Shown here in pieces: positions 41,618 through 49,472 of a stretch of 64,000 bases of DNA. Source of the stretch: Prescottella subtropica (lineage in GTDB: Bacteria; Actinomycetota; Actinomycetes; Mycobacteriales; Mycobacteriaceae); the NCBI RefSeq assembly GCF_005434945.1, contig NZ_SKCH01000001.1:248001-312000 (forward strand), read 5' to 3'. The position numbers were made by a program, and so were the translations under genes. The stretch's first letter is position 1, and every line of letters begins with the position of its first letter. The notes beneath the pieces are model-generated. The model did not search any database, had not been told where the DNA came from, and was given only the letters and a program-made list of their open reading frames with translations.

Positions 41618-41685
41618 GTGTCCTCCTCGCAGTCGGATGTCGACACGAGGGTAGCGGTGTGCGGAGTCCGGGGCCGGTGTGTCTC

Positions 41686-41691
41686 TACAGT
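41686..41691 (+). promoter_or_regulatory. -10 element placing transcription start on GTG 41698
   Basis: TACAGT, six bases before GTG 41698. The spacing is the same as at the other leaderless genes of this window, yet the GTG is followed at once by TGA (41701-41703). After that stop the frame continues as an apparently real protein. Confidence 0.5.
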
Positions 41692-41697
41692 GGCGGG

Positions 41698-42030
41698 GTG
41701 TGACACACCCTCGATTTCGGTAATCCTCTGCCGCCCGGCTGGAGCGATCCGGTCGATCAAGATCGCTACTGGCGGGCGTTCGTGGACCGGTTCGGGTTCC
41801 GTCCGGGCGTGGATGCGTCGTCGTGGCCGGTGATCGCGGAACCGACGCTGTCGCTGACGTTCGATCTGAGCACTCCGTCCGTGACAGAGGGGACGTTCGG
41901 CCATCCGTGGGAACAGACGCTCTGCGTGTTCGGTGAGCGACTGGTGAATTCGCTCGGACGCACGCTCGCGACGTGGCTGCCGATCGTGCGGGTCGACGGG
42001 CATCCATCCACCGGTAGTGTGGCCGAATGA
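41698..42030 (+). pseudogene. DUF2716-like protein gene with TGA as second codon
   Basis: From the GTG at 41698 the codons read GTG, TGA, then an open frame HTLDFGNPLPPGWSDPVDQD, RYWRAFVDRFGFRP, EPTLSLTFDLS and WLPIVRVDGHP to a TGA at 42030. The WPVIAEPTLSLTFDL part resembles DUF2716. Coding character begins right after the early stop, and the first in-frame start codon after it is GTG 41782, which would remove 28 conserved-looking residues. Either the gene is broken, UGA is read through, or translation starts at a non-standard codon. Overlaps the next gene (ATGA). Confidence 0.5.
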
Positions 42031-42446
42031 CTCTCGCCCGACTCGCCTGGATCGTCCTGGCCACGTTGACCGCTGCGTTCGGTTGGTTCGTGGCGGGGGA
42101 GCCGATGCTGCAGGTCACGTCGTGTGAGGTCGAATTTCTTCCGGGGCTCTACCCGTCCGAGTTGTGTCAGCAACCGATCGGTGACTACTTCGGTCCGGCG
42201 ACCGTGGGCATGCTCGCGGTTCCGGTGTTGCTCTGCGTCTTTCCGGTGGTGGCACCGTTCGGTTGGGTCGCGGGCGCGGCCGCCGGGTTGTTGCTGCTCG
42301 GATCGCTGCGAGGCTTCGTCACCTCCGACTATGCGGCGAGTGTCTACGGCTTCTACCTTCCGATCGCATTGGTGGCCGTCGTATTCGCCTTCGGCCACGA
42401 GTTCCTGAGTAGCCGTCGACTGCCCCGGAAACGAGTGCAGCCATGA
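42027..42446 (+). CDS. Four-helix membrane protein, unknown function
   Basis: 139 residues. Helices at LARLAWIVLATLTAAFGWFV, GPATVGMLAVPVLLCVFPVV, VAGAAAGLLLLGSL and GFYLPIALVAVVFAFGHEFL; a loop between the first two contains two Cys (SCEVEF, ELCQQP). Basic tail SSRRLPRKRVQP. ATG overlaps the stop of the DUF2716-like frame and its own stop overlaps the next start (ATGA), so it is the middle gene of a coupled trio. No family recognised. Confidence 0.7.
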   Translation: MTLARLAWIVLATLTAAFGWFVAGEPMLQVTSCEVEFLPGLYPSELCQQPIGDYFGPATVGMLAVPVLLCVFPVVAPFGWVAGAAAGLLLLGSLRGFVTSDYAASVYGFYLPIALVAVVFAFGHEFLSSRRLPRKRVQP

Positions 42447-42832
42447 CTGATCCGCGTGCGGACACCGACCGCAGCGCCGGTGACGACTGAGCTTTCGGCC
42501 TCGGGGTGCCGGTCGGTCTGTTGCTCGGCGCGGGTCTCGGTGTGCTCGCCGTGGTGACGATTCCGGTGGCCTTGCAGGACATGCTGCATGTGCCGGAGAT
42601 GTCGCCGGTTCCGTCCGGTCTGCGTCGCCCCGATGGGCAGGGTCCGACTGCGATGTACTGGGTGACGTGGATCGTCCCGTTCGTTGCCGGTGTCGTGTTG
42701 GCCGGGGCACTGTGGGTGTTGCGGCCGTTGCGGCCGTTGGTGATTGCGCTGCTGATCGCATTCCTGGGCGTCGGAGGACTCTTCGCCGCCGTGTTCGGAT
42801 CGCTCGATATAGGTGGCTTCGCACCGAGCTGA
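42443..42832 (+). pseudogene. Three-helix membrane protein gene with in-frame TGA at codon 16
   Basis: ATG 42443 (overlapping the previous stop) begins MTDPRADTDRSAGDD, then TGA at 42488-42490, after which the same frame continues AFGLGVPVGLLLGAGLGVLA, TAMYWVTWIVPFVAGVV and LVIALLIAFLGVGGLFAAVF to the stop at 42832. Restored, the protein has 129 residues and three helices. GTG 42506 could be a restart. TGG to TGA would be the simplest explanation. The AMYWV helix resembles the frameshifted gene at 1152-1476. Confidence 0.55.
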
Positions 42833-43036
42833 CACCGCTTCTCCGGGTTACCCTGCCCGGTCGTCGCGAGCATCAGCCGGTGCAACGAGTCGATGACCGA
42901 GTCCGGTGCCCTCCTCGTCATCTGATATCGCTGGGATGTAACGCTGCCCGCCGGGTTTCCGACGTTCTCCCTGACGTGATGCACGGGGTGGGGGTCGCAC
43001 CGGGCGTCGACCGTGAGTCGGGTTTGGGGAGTGCAC

Positions 43037-44758
43037 ATGACTGTTCGCGGATTCTCGACACGGCACCGCCTCGCGGTGCGGGTGACGACACCGATCGCGC
43101 TGGGCGTGGCCCTGCTGGTGGTGTTGGCGTGGGCTCTGTGGTCCACTCCGACCCGCACCGTCGACACCGAGTTGACGGCGTCCACCAAGGACTGCCACGA
43201 CATGGTGACCCTGTCGATCGCCGGGCGTGGGGACACGCCACGGCCGGGCACCACGAAGATGCTCGTCGATGCGAACGGCAACGAACTGCCGGCGGCATCG
43301 GCGGACGACTACGTCAGTTCGTGGATCGACGAGGCGTCCAATGCGCCACTCGGCGCCGTCGAGCCGGGCTCGTACGCGGCGATGTACATCGCGTACCCGG
43401 CCGATATGGCGAGCTACGAGAACGCCGTCACGACCGGTGTCACGAACGCCGAGTCCGTGATGAAGGCGATCCGAATCTCCTGTCCGGACACCAAGTTCGC
43501 GATCGTCGGCTACAGCGAGGGCGCGGACGTGGCCCGTCGGGTCGCGATGAACGTCGGCCATCAGACGGCCGGCGCGGACGGCGTATACGGGCTCGTGGAT
43601 CCGGCGAACGTCGTCGGTGTCGTCATCCTCGCCGATGCCGGCCGCGCGTCCGGTCAGGGCCCGTTCCCCGGTGCGAAGAACCCGTTCACGAACCCGGACG
43701 GATTCGACACCAAGTACCAGGACGGGGCGACCCCGGCACCCGGCCAGGGCGCACTCCCGGACACCGGCGGCGACGACTTCGGCGCCCTCGACGGCAGGAT
43801 CGCGTCGTTCTGCTCGGATGGGGACCTCACCTGCTCTGCGCCGCAGAATATTTCACTGCTCCAGTTGGTGGTGAACGTGGGCCGGCAACTGAACGTCGAC
43901 GCGCTCGAACGCGAACAGTTGACGCCGGCCACCGGCATGGACGTCGCGACCGTGCTGTCGCGGATCGCGCTCGACGCGTTCGCCGACATCGAATCGCAGC
44001 CGGACTGGATGCGCAGCGACGAGACGTTCCTCGAGGTGCTACTGAAGGTGTCGGACCCGTCGTACACGCGGCCCACCGCCACCGATACTGCTGCCGCCGA
44101 CGTCTTGACAACGACTCCTGCTGCGGGAGGCAAGGATTCGATCGACGCGGACACGATGTCGCCACTCGCCTATCTGCCGCAGAAGCTGTTCAAGGAGATC
44201 GTCGGGCTGATCGTCACCAACCAGAACACCGTCCCGGTGATCATGAGCGACCCCTACCAGTTGACGTTGGCGCCGGGCGTCGGACACCACTTCGACTACT
44301 GGCGGGATGCCGCCGACGGCCGTCCGCTGACGTCGGCGGCGTATGCGGCGGCGTGGTTGACGCACCTCGCGCAGCAGGTGCAGGACGGGAAACGGGTGGA
44401 CGCGTCGGTGAGGCCAGGTGCGACGGAACTGTCGGTGGCCCTCACTGAGGTCGAGCCGCCGAGCGGCACCCCGGGTACCACGCCGGACGCCGCCCCGGAC
44501 ACCGAGTCCCGGGAGTCGAGTGCGGACGCACCGCAGACACACGGGCAGGAGGCCGGGATGCCGTCGGCGACCGAGTCCAGGGAGTCGGCCCGGTCGGCGA
44601 CAGCGACAGTCCCGGACGCGGTCGTCGGCACCACGGCCCCGCCGACCGCGGTCGAGACCACGGCCCCGTCCACGACGGTCACCACTACGCCGCCACAGAA
44701 GAGTCCGGTCGCGGGATCCGAGTCGACCGCGGAGGCCACGCCGACACCGGCGGGCTGA
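43037..44758 (+). CDS. Cutinase-family serine hydrolase, secreted or anchored
   Basis: 573 residues. N-terminal hydrophobic segment (TTPIALGVALLVVLAWALW, about 19-37) as signal or anchor, then a cutinase-like domain: IAGRGDTPRPGTTKM, YAAMYIAYPADM, nucleophile elbow GYSEGAD with Ser160, and several conserved Cys (KDCHDM, RISCPD, ASFCSDGDLTCSAP). His of the triad may be in APGVGHHFDYW near 419. The last 110 residues are Thr/Ser/Pro-rich. Cutinase-like proteins of mycolata hydrolyse lipid esters at the envelope. A GTG at 43031 is an alternative start. Confidence 0.85.
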   Translation: MTVRGFSTRHRLAVRVTTPIALGVALLVVLAWALWSTPTRTVDTELTASTKDCHDMVTLSIAGRGDTPRPGTTKMLVDANGNELPAASADDYVSSWIDEASNAPLGAVEPGSYAAMYIAYPADMASYENAVTTGVTNAESVMKAIRISCPDTKFAIVGYSEGADVARRVAMNVGHQTAGADGVYGLVDPANVVGVVILADAGRASGQGPFPGAKNPFTNPDGFDTKYQDGATPAPGQGALPDTGGDDFGALDGRIASFCSDGDLTCSAPQNISLLQLVVNVGRQLNVDALEREQLTPATGMDVATVLSRIALDAFADIESQPDWMRSDETFLEVLLKVSDPSYTRPTATDTAAADVLTTTPAAGGKDSIDADTMSPLAYLPQKLFKEIVGLIVTNQNTVPVIMSDPYQLTLAPGVGHHFDYWRDAADGRPLTSAAYAAAWLTHLAQQVQDGKRVDASVRPGATELSVALTEVEPPSGTPGTTPDAAPDTESRESSADAPQTHGQEAGMPSATESRESARSATATVPDAVVGTTAPPTAVETTAPSTTVTTTPPQKSPVAGSESTAEATPTPAG

Positions 44759-44778
44759 GAGGAATCCCCCGGGGGGAA

Positions 44779-44819
44779 TCGGGCGGTGGTGCCGGAAGGG
44801 GTCCGGCGCCACCGCCCGA
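44779..44819 (+). terminator. Terminator after the cutinase gene
   Basis: 17-base arms 44779-44795 and 44803-44819 (TCGGGCGGTGGTGCCGG / CCGGCGCCACCGCCCGA), pairing fully in RNA with one G-U, 7-nt loop, 20 bp after the stop. The rest of 44820-45046 shows nothing recognisable apart from a GC-rich repeat. Confidence 0.75.
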
Positions 44820-45046
44820 CCACGGTCCACCAGGTCGGGGGTCCGGGGGACCGTGGGTCGATCGGACGAGCCGATCGACATGATGAACGCTAGTTCGACA
44901 GTGGGGCGGGGTGTAGGGGGATTTGCCCCGTGACCCCGGTGCGGTGGCGTGGGGATCACGCTCGGTGTCGGGGATTCGTACCGTTCGTCCGGCCCGACGG
45001 CGGTTCGGGCGCTATGTTCGTGATGCCGACGGACGAGGGGATGCCC

Positions 45047-45745
45047 ATGAAAACCGACATCAGCTGCGGACCTGCCTTCGCGATCGCGGAAATCCATGTC
45101 CCGCCGGGTGGATCGGTCCGCGTCGAGGCCGGGGCGATGGCGATGATGCGCGGCGACGTCACGATCACCACCTCGACGAAGGGCGGCTTCATGAAGGGGC
45201 TACGCCGGTCCCTCGGCGGATCCAGCTTCTTCGTCAACGACTTCAGCAGTGAGAACGGCGGAATTGTCGGTGTCGCCGGCGCCCTGCCCGGCGACCTCGT
45301 CGAAACGGCGGTGACCGGGGAGGCGGCGCTGCTCGTCCAGTCCGGGTGCTGGATCGCATCCGACCCGACCATCGAGGTCGAATCCAAGTGGGGTGGCGCG
45401 AAGGGCTTCTTCAGCGGTGCCGGTCTGGTCCTGTTGCGGTGCAGCGGGCACGGCCAGATCCTGCTGTCCAGTTACGGGGCGATCCGGCCGTTGACCCTGT
45501 CGACCGGGGAGACGATGATCCTGGATTCGGGGCACGTCGTCGCCTTCGAGGACACCGTCGAGTACCGCATCCGCAAGGCCGGCGGCTGGAAGTCCCTGTT
45601 CCTCGGCGGGGAGGGCGTCGTCACCGAGTTCACCGGGCCGGGCCGGGTGTGGATGCAGACTCGCAGCACCACCGATTTCGTGGCCTGGCTACGGCAGCAG
45701 ATCCCGTCGTCGAGCAGCGTCTCCAGCAGTAGCAGCAGCGACTGA
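45047..45745 (+). CDS. AIM24 family protein
   Basis: 232 residues. AIM24/TIGR00266 pattern: AIAEIHVPPGGSVRVEAGAM, GGSSFFVNDFSSENGGIVGV, EAALLVQSGCWIASDPTIEV, ILLSSYGAIRPLTL and LDSGHVVAFEDTVEYRI. A double-stranded beta-helix-like protein of unknown role. Ends with a Ser-rich tail (SSSSVSSSSSSD). ATG 45047 chosen for GAGGGG 6 nt upstream; the frame is open further but without conservation. Its last 57 bases overlap the end of the convergent monooxygenase gene. Confidence 0.87.
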   Translation: MKTDISCGPAFAIAEIHVPPGGSVRVEAGAMAMMRGDVTITTSTKGGFMKGLRRSLGGSSFFVNDFSSENGGIVGVAGALPGDLVETAVTGEAALLVQSGCWIASDPTIEVESKWGGAKGFFSGAGLVLLRCSGHGQILLSSYGAIRPLTLSTGETMILDSGHVVAFEDTVEYRIRKAGGWKSLFLGGEGVVTEFTGPGRVWMQTRSTTDFVAWLRQQIPSSSSVSSSSSSD

Positions 45746-47203
45746 GAACGTGAGGGTGCCGTCGTCGACGGGCGTGTCCCGCAGCACGGCGATGTCCTTG
45801 TAGTAGTCCATCTGCAGATTCCAGGGATCCACGGTGCCCGCCCGCGGCCACAGATCCAGCGACCGCTGGACGTAGCCGGCGGCGAAGTCGAGCAGCGGGC
45901 GGGTCGGCATGTCGGGGCGGGGGTTCTCGGCGACCGCGACGGCGGCGCCGAGTCGGTCCATCGTGGTGAGCACCCGGCACAGGTATTCGGCGACCAGATC
46001 GACCTTGAGGGTCCACGGGGCGTTCGTGTAGCCCACCGCGAACGAGAAGTTCGGGACGTCCGAGAGCATCGTGCCCTTGAATGCGAGTCGCGTCGTGATG
46101 TCGACGGGTGCACCGTCGAGGGACAGGTGGACGCCGCCGAGGGCGAGTAGGTCGAGTCCCGTTGCGGTGATGACGATGTCGGCGTCGAGGTGCCGGCCGG
46201 ACGTGAGGGCGATCCCGGTCTCGGTGAACGTGTCGATGGTGTCGGTGACGACCGACGCCGTGCCGTGACGGATCGCCGCGAACAGGTCACCGCCGGGGAC
46301 GACGCACAACCGCTGATCCCACGGCTCGTACCGCGGATTGAAATGGGTGTCGACGTCGAAACCCGCGGGCAGTCGACGTTTGTTCAGCCACCGGATCACG
46401 GCCCGCGCCTGCCGCGGGAACCGTTGGCACAGTTTGTACACCCACACGTTCTGGGCGATGTTCTTCTTGCGGGTGAGCCGGTAGCCGCGCTCGTCCCCGA
46501 GGACCCGTCGGAACACCCGGTACAGCGCGTCTTCCGCGGGCAGCGGAATGACGTACGACGGTGACCGCTGCAGCATCGTGACGTGTGCGGTGGCGTCGGC
46601 CATCGCCGGGATCAGGGTGACGGCGGTGGCCCCGGACCCGATGACGACGACACGTTTGCCCGCGTAGTCGAGGTCCTCCGGCCACTGCTGCGGGTGCACG
46701 AGTCGTCCGGTGAACCGTCCGGTTCCGGGCAGTTCCGGTGTGTATCCGCGGTCGTAGTTGTAGTAGCCGGTGGCGCAGAACAGCCAGTTCGCCGTGACCG
46801 TGGCGGTCCCGTCGTCGGTCTGCGCGGTGACGGTCCAGCGGGCGTTCCGAGACGACCAGTCGGAGTGAATCACCTTGTGGTCGTAGCGGATGTGTTCGTC
46901 GAGACCGTACTCGCGGGACGTCTCCCGGATGTAGGCGAGGATGTCCGCGGCCGGCGCCAGAGCCTTGTTCCCTCGCCACGGTTTGAAGTCGTACCCGTAC
47001 GTCTGCACATCGGAGTCGGAACGAATCCCGGGATAGCGGAACAGATCCCACGTTCCACCGGACGCGGAACGCGACTCGAGGATCAGGATCGTGCGTTCGG
47101 GATGCTCGCGACGCAACCGGGCCGCGACCCCGATCCCGGACAGGCCCGCCCCGATGACGAGCACGTCGACGTGCCGTGGTGCATCCGTGTCGGACTCGGT
47201 CAT
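45689..47203 (-). CDS. EthA-like flavin (Baeyer-Villiger) monooxygenase
   Basis: 504 residues. FAD-binding GAGLSG at 18-23, GGTWDLFRYPGIRSDSDVQT, the Baeyer-Villiger fingerprint FTGRLVHPQQWP, NADP-binding VVVIGSGATAVTLIPAMA, WDQRLCVVPGGDLF and VGYTNAPWTLKVDLVAEYLC. Close in pattern to mycobacterial EthA/MymA. Oxidises ketones or thio-compounds with NADPH and O2. No TetR gene (EthR type) is adjacent. ATG with GGAGG 8 nt upstream. The last 19 codons lie antisense to the AIM24 gene. Confidence 0.92.
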   Translation of the reverse strand: MTESDTDAPRHVDVLVIGAGLSGIGVAARLRREHPERTILILESRSASGGTWDLFRYPGIRSDSDVQTYGYDFKPWRGNKALAPAADILAYIRETSREYGLDEHIRYDHKVIHSDWSSRNARWTVTAQTDDGTATVTANWLFCATGYYNYDRGYTPELPGTGRFTGRLVHPQQWPEDLDYAGKRVVVIGSGATAVTLIPAMADATAHVTMLQRSPSYVIPLPAEDALYRVFRRVLGDERGYRLTRKKNIAQNVWVYKLCQRFPRQARAVIRWLNKRRLPAGFDVDTHFNPRYEPWDQRLCVVPGGDLFAAIRHGTASVVTDTIDTFTETGIALTSGRHLDADIVITATGLDLLALGGVHLSLDGAPVDITTRLAFKGTMLSDVPNFSFAVGYTNAPWTLKVDLVAEYLCRVLTTMDRLGAAVAVAENPRPDMPTRPLLDFAAGYVQRSLDLWPRAGTVDPWNLQMDYYKDIAVLRDTPVDDGTLTFSVAAATAGDAARRRDLLP

Positions 47204-47289
47204 CGGGACCTCCGTGTCGTGCCGGGGAATCACGCTCTCACTGCACGGTAGCCCGGTTTCCCGGTTCCCGGAATCACTCGGCCCTCGGA

Positions 47290-47295
47290 TACGGT
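47290..47295 (+). promoter_or_regulatory. -10 element of leaderless phosphotransferase gene
   Basis: TACGGT, six bases before GTG 47302. Confidence 0.55.
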
Positions 47296-47301
47296 CGGAC
47301 G

Positions 47302-48117
47302 GTGATCGAGGTTTCCGCACCGCTCGTCGGCGAGATGCTCGGGCGGTGGAACCTGCGGGTGACCGGCCCGCCGATGCGCGGGAACGTCGCGCTGGTGCTG
47401 CCGGTACGGCGGCGGGACGGTCGCGACGCGGTCCTCAAACTGCAGGACGTCGACGACGAGACCGCCGGTGAACCCGACGCGCTGCGGGAGTGGGACGGTG
47501 ACGGCGCGGCCCGGTTGTACGCCCACGACCCCGATACCGGTTCGATGCTCCTCGAACGACTCGATGCGTCGCGGCCGCTGTCGGGTGTCGCGGACACCCG
47601 CGTCGCCGTCCGGGTCCTCGCGGAACTGCTCGGATGCCTGTCCACACGCCCCGCTCCGGACGGGATGCGCCGACTCGGCGACGTGGCCACGGGGATGCTC
47701 GACGCCGCCCCCGCCGTGGTCGCGGCGATGACCGACCCGGCGGATGCCCGGGTCCTCGCGGACTGCGCGGCAGCCCTACGCGAGGTCGTGTCGGATCCGG
47801 GGGATCGGTTGCTGCACTGGGACTTGCACTTCGACAACGTGCTGGCCTCCGATCGGGAACCGTGGCTCGCGATCGACCCGAAACCGCTCGCCGGGGATCC
47901 CGGTTTCGAACTGCTGCCCGCCCTGGTCAACCGTTTCGACGCGGACGAGGTCCGGTGGCGGTTCGACCTGATGACCGAGACACTCGGCCTCGACCGGGAC
48001 CGGGCCCGCGCCTGGACCCTGGCCCGGATCCTGCAGAACGGGCTGTGGGCCGTCGAGGACGGCGCCCGGCACCTGCCGGCCGAGCAGGCCGCGATCGCCC
48101 GGATGCTGATGCCGTAG
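47302..48117 (+). CDS. Aminoglycoside/hydroxyurea phosphotransferase-like kinase
   Basis: 271 residues. Small protein-kinase-like fold of the APH(6)/streptomycin 6-kinase group: NVALVLPVRRRDGRDAVLKL for the nucleotide lobe, GSMLLERLDASRPL, catalytic loop LHWDLHFDNVLAS (Asp174), and metal-binding WLAIDPKPLAGDPGFELL. May phosphorylate a drug or a metabolite; resistance cannot be inferred. GTG start fixed by TACGGT 6 nt upstream. Convergent with mihF across a shared terminator. Confidence 0.85.
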   Translation: MIEVSAPLVGEMLGRWNLRVTGPPMRGNVALVLPVRRRDGRDAVLKLQDVDDETAGEPDALREWDGDGAARLYAHDPDTGSMLLERLDASRPLSGVADTRVAVRVLAELLGCLSTRPAPDGMRRLGDVATGMLDAAPAVVAAMTDPADARVLADCAAALREVVSDPGDRLLHWDLHFDNVLASDREPWLAIDPKPLAGDPGFELLPALVNRFDADEVRWRFDLMTETLGLDRDRARAWTLARILQNGLWAVEDGARHLPAEQAAIARMLMP

Positions 48118-48118
48118 A

Positions 48119-48158
48119 CGGGCAGTGCCCCGCACCGGACGGTGCGGGGCACTGCCCG
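48119..48158. terminator. Bidirectional terminator between kinase and mihF genes
   Basis: 18-bp perfect stem 48119-48136 with 48141-48158 (GGGCAGTGCCCCGCACC / GGTGCGGGGCACTGCCC plus one outer C-G pair), 4-nt loop. It starts 2 bp after the kinase stop and ends 12 bp before the mihF stop. Confidence 0.85.
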
Positions 48159-48169
48159 GGTCGAGATGC

Positions 48170-48481
48170 TCAGCCGAGCTTGGCGATCAGGTCGGCGCGC
48201 TGACGGGCGCCCAGACCGGACACCCGGCGGGTCTCGGCGATGCCGACGGACTCGGCGATGTCGCGGGCCTTGATCTTGCCGACCTTCGGCAGCGATTCGA
48301 GCAGGTAGAGCACCTTCGTCTTACCGACCAACTCGTCGGTCTCCGCTTTGTCGAGAACCTCGACCAGCGTGAGCTTGCCGGACTTGAGCCCCTCCCGGAT
48401 CTCGGCGCGCGCCTTGCGGGACGCGGCCGCCTTCTCGAGGGCGGCAGCGCGCTGTTCGGGGGTCAAGGTGGGCAGTGCCAT
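48170..48481 (-). CDS. mihF: Actinobacterial integration host factor mIHF
   Basis: 103 residues. MALPTLTPEQRAAALEKAAA, ARAEIREGLKSGKLTLVEVL, VLYLLESLPKVGKIKARDIA and GLGARQRADLIAKLG with the helix-two-turn-helix motif are diagnostic of mIHF. A nucleoid protein that bends DNA and is required for phage L5 integration; essential in mycobacteria. Usually next to gmk in actinobacteria, but here between the kinase and enoyl-CoA hydratase genes. ATG with AGAGAGG upstream; TAGGTT and TAGCCT are -10 candidates. Confidence 0.95.
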   Translation of the reverse strand: MALPTLTPEQRAAALEKAAASRKARAEIREGLKSGKLTLVEVLDKAETDELVGKTKVLYLLESLPKVGKIKARDIAESVGIAETRRVSGLGARQRADLIAKLG

Positions 48482-48594
48482 GGTGTGCCTCTCTGTCGCG
48501 GTGCGTGGACGAACCTACGCGGGGTGAACCACAGGCTAGAACGCGAACTGTTTCCGCGCGCGTCAACTTCTCCCCGCGTGTCGGGCTGTTGCGG

Positions 48595-49386
48595 TTATCG
48601 CCCCGTCCACGTCGGCGCCCGCTTGGCGAGGAACGCGCTCATGCCTTCCTGGGCGTCGCACGTGACGGCGTTGGTCGCCATGGTCTCCGACATCAGCTCG
48701 TACGCCTCGTCCTGCGGCAGGTCGATCTGCCGGTAGAACGCCTGTTTGCCGATCGCGAGGGTCAGCGGACTCGATTCGGCGATCCGCGTCGCCAATGCTC
48801 GTGTACGAGCGTCCAGTTCGTCGGGGGAGACGACGATGTTGACCAGCCCCCAGTCGGCCGCGGTGGCCGCGTCGATCGTCTCCCCGGTGAGCAGCAGTTG
48901 CATCGCCCGCTTGCGGCCCACCGCGCGGCTGAGGGCGACCATCGGGGTGGAACAGAACAGCCCGATCCGCACGCCGGGCGTCCCGAACACCGCGGTCGAC
49001 GCCGCCACCACCAGATCGCACGACGCCACCAGTTGGCATCCGGCCGCGACGGCCGGTCCCTGCACGGCGGCGATCACCGGCTGCGGAATCGCCTGGACGG
49101 CGTCCATCATTTCGGTACACACCTCGAACACCGTCCGTTCGTCGTCGAGGGTGCGGTCGACCATCTCGGACAGGTCGTGGCCGGCGGAGAACACCGGTCC
49201 GGTCCCCGTGACGATCACGACCCGGATGTCCGGATCGTCGGCAATCGTGCGCAGTGTCGCCGTCACCTCCCGCATCGTGCTGGTGGAAAGCGGGTTTCGC
49301 TGCCGCGGTCGGTCCAGGACGAGTGTGGCGATTCCGGAGCCGCGGTCGATATCGGCCCGGACTGCTCTGTCCGTCGTGTCGGTCAT
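48595..49386 (-). CDS. Enoyl-CoA hydratase/isomerase family protein
   Basis: 263 residues. Crotonase fold: VLDRPRQRNPLSTSTM, VTGTGPVFSAGHDLSEM (oxyanion loop), AAVQGPAVAAGCQLVASCDL, FGTPGVRIGLFCSTPM, TGETIDAATAADWGLVN. The SAGHDL version resembles the ECHDC3 group. The catalytic Glu usual in hydratases is not obvious in the GLFC segment, so isomerase or another CoA role is possible. ATG with GGGAAAGG upstream. Confidence 0.88.
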   Translation of the reverse strand: MTDTTDRAVRADIDRGSGIATLVLDRPRQRNPLSTSTMREVTATLRTIADDPDIRVVIVTGTGPVFSAGHDLSEMVDRTLDDERTVFEVCTEMMDAVQAIPQPVIAAVQGPAVAAGCQLVASCDLVVAASTAVFGTPGVRIGLFCSTPMVALSRAVGRKRAMQLLLTGETIDAATAADWGLVNIVVSPDELDARTRALATRIAESSPLTLAIGKQAFYRQIDLPQDEAYELMSETMATNAVTCDAQEGMSAFLAKRAPTWTGR

Positions 49387-49472
49387 GGCGCACCTTTCCC
49401 GTGATCGTCGGAACGTCTCGATGCTAGGTCGAGATCCCGCCGTCGTCCTGCTGTCCTGGCAGGATCGGGGAC

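Noticed and set aside
41698-42490. Selenocysteine insertion as explanation for the two TGA codons
   Set aside because: No SECIS-like hairpin was recognised after either TGA and no selenoprotein genes are visible; decay, error or read-through are simpler.
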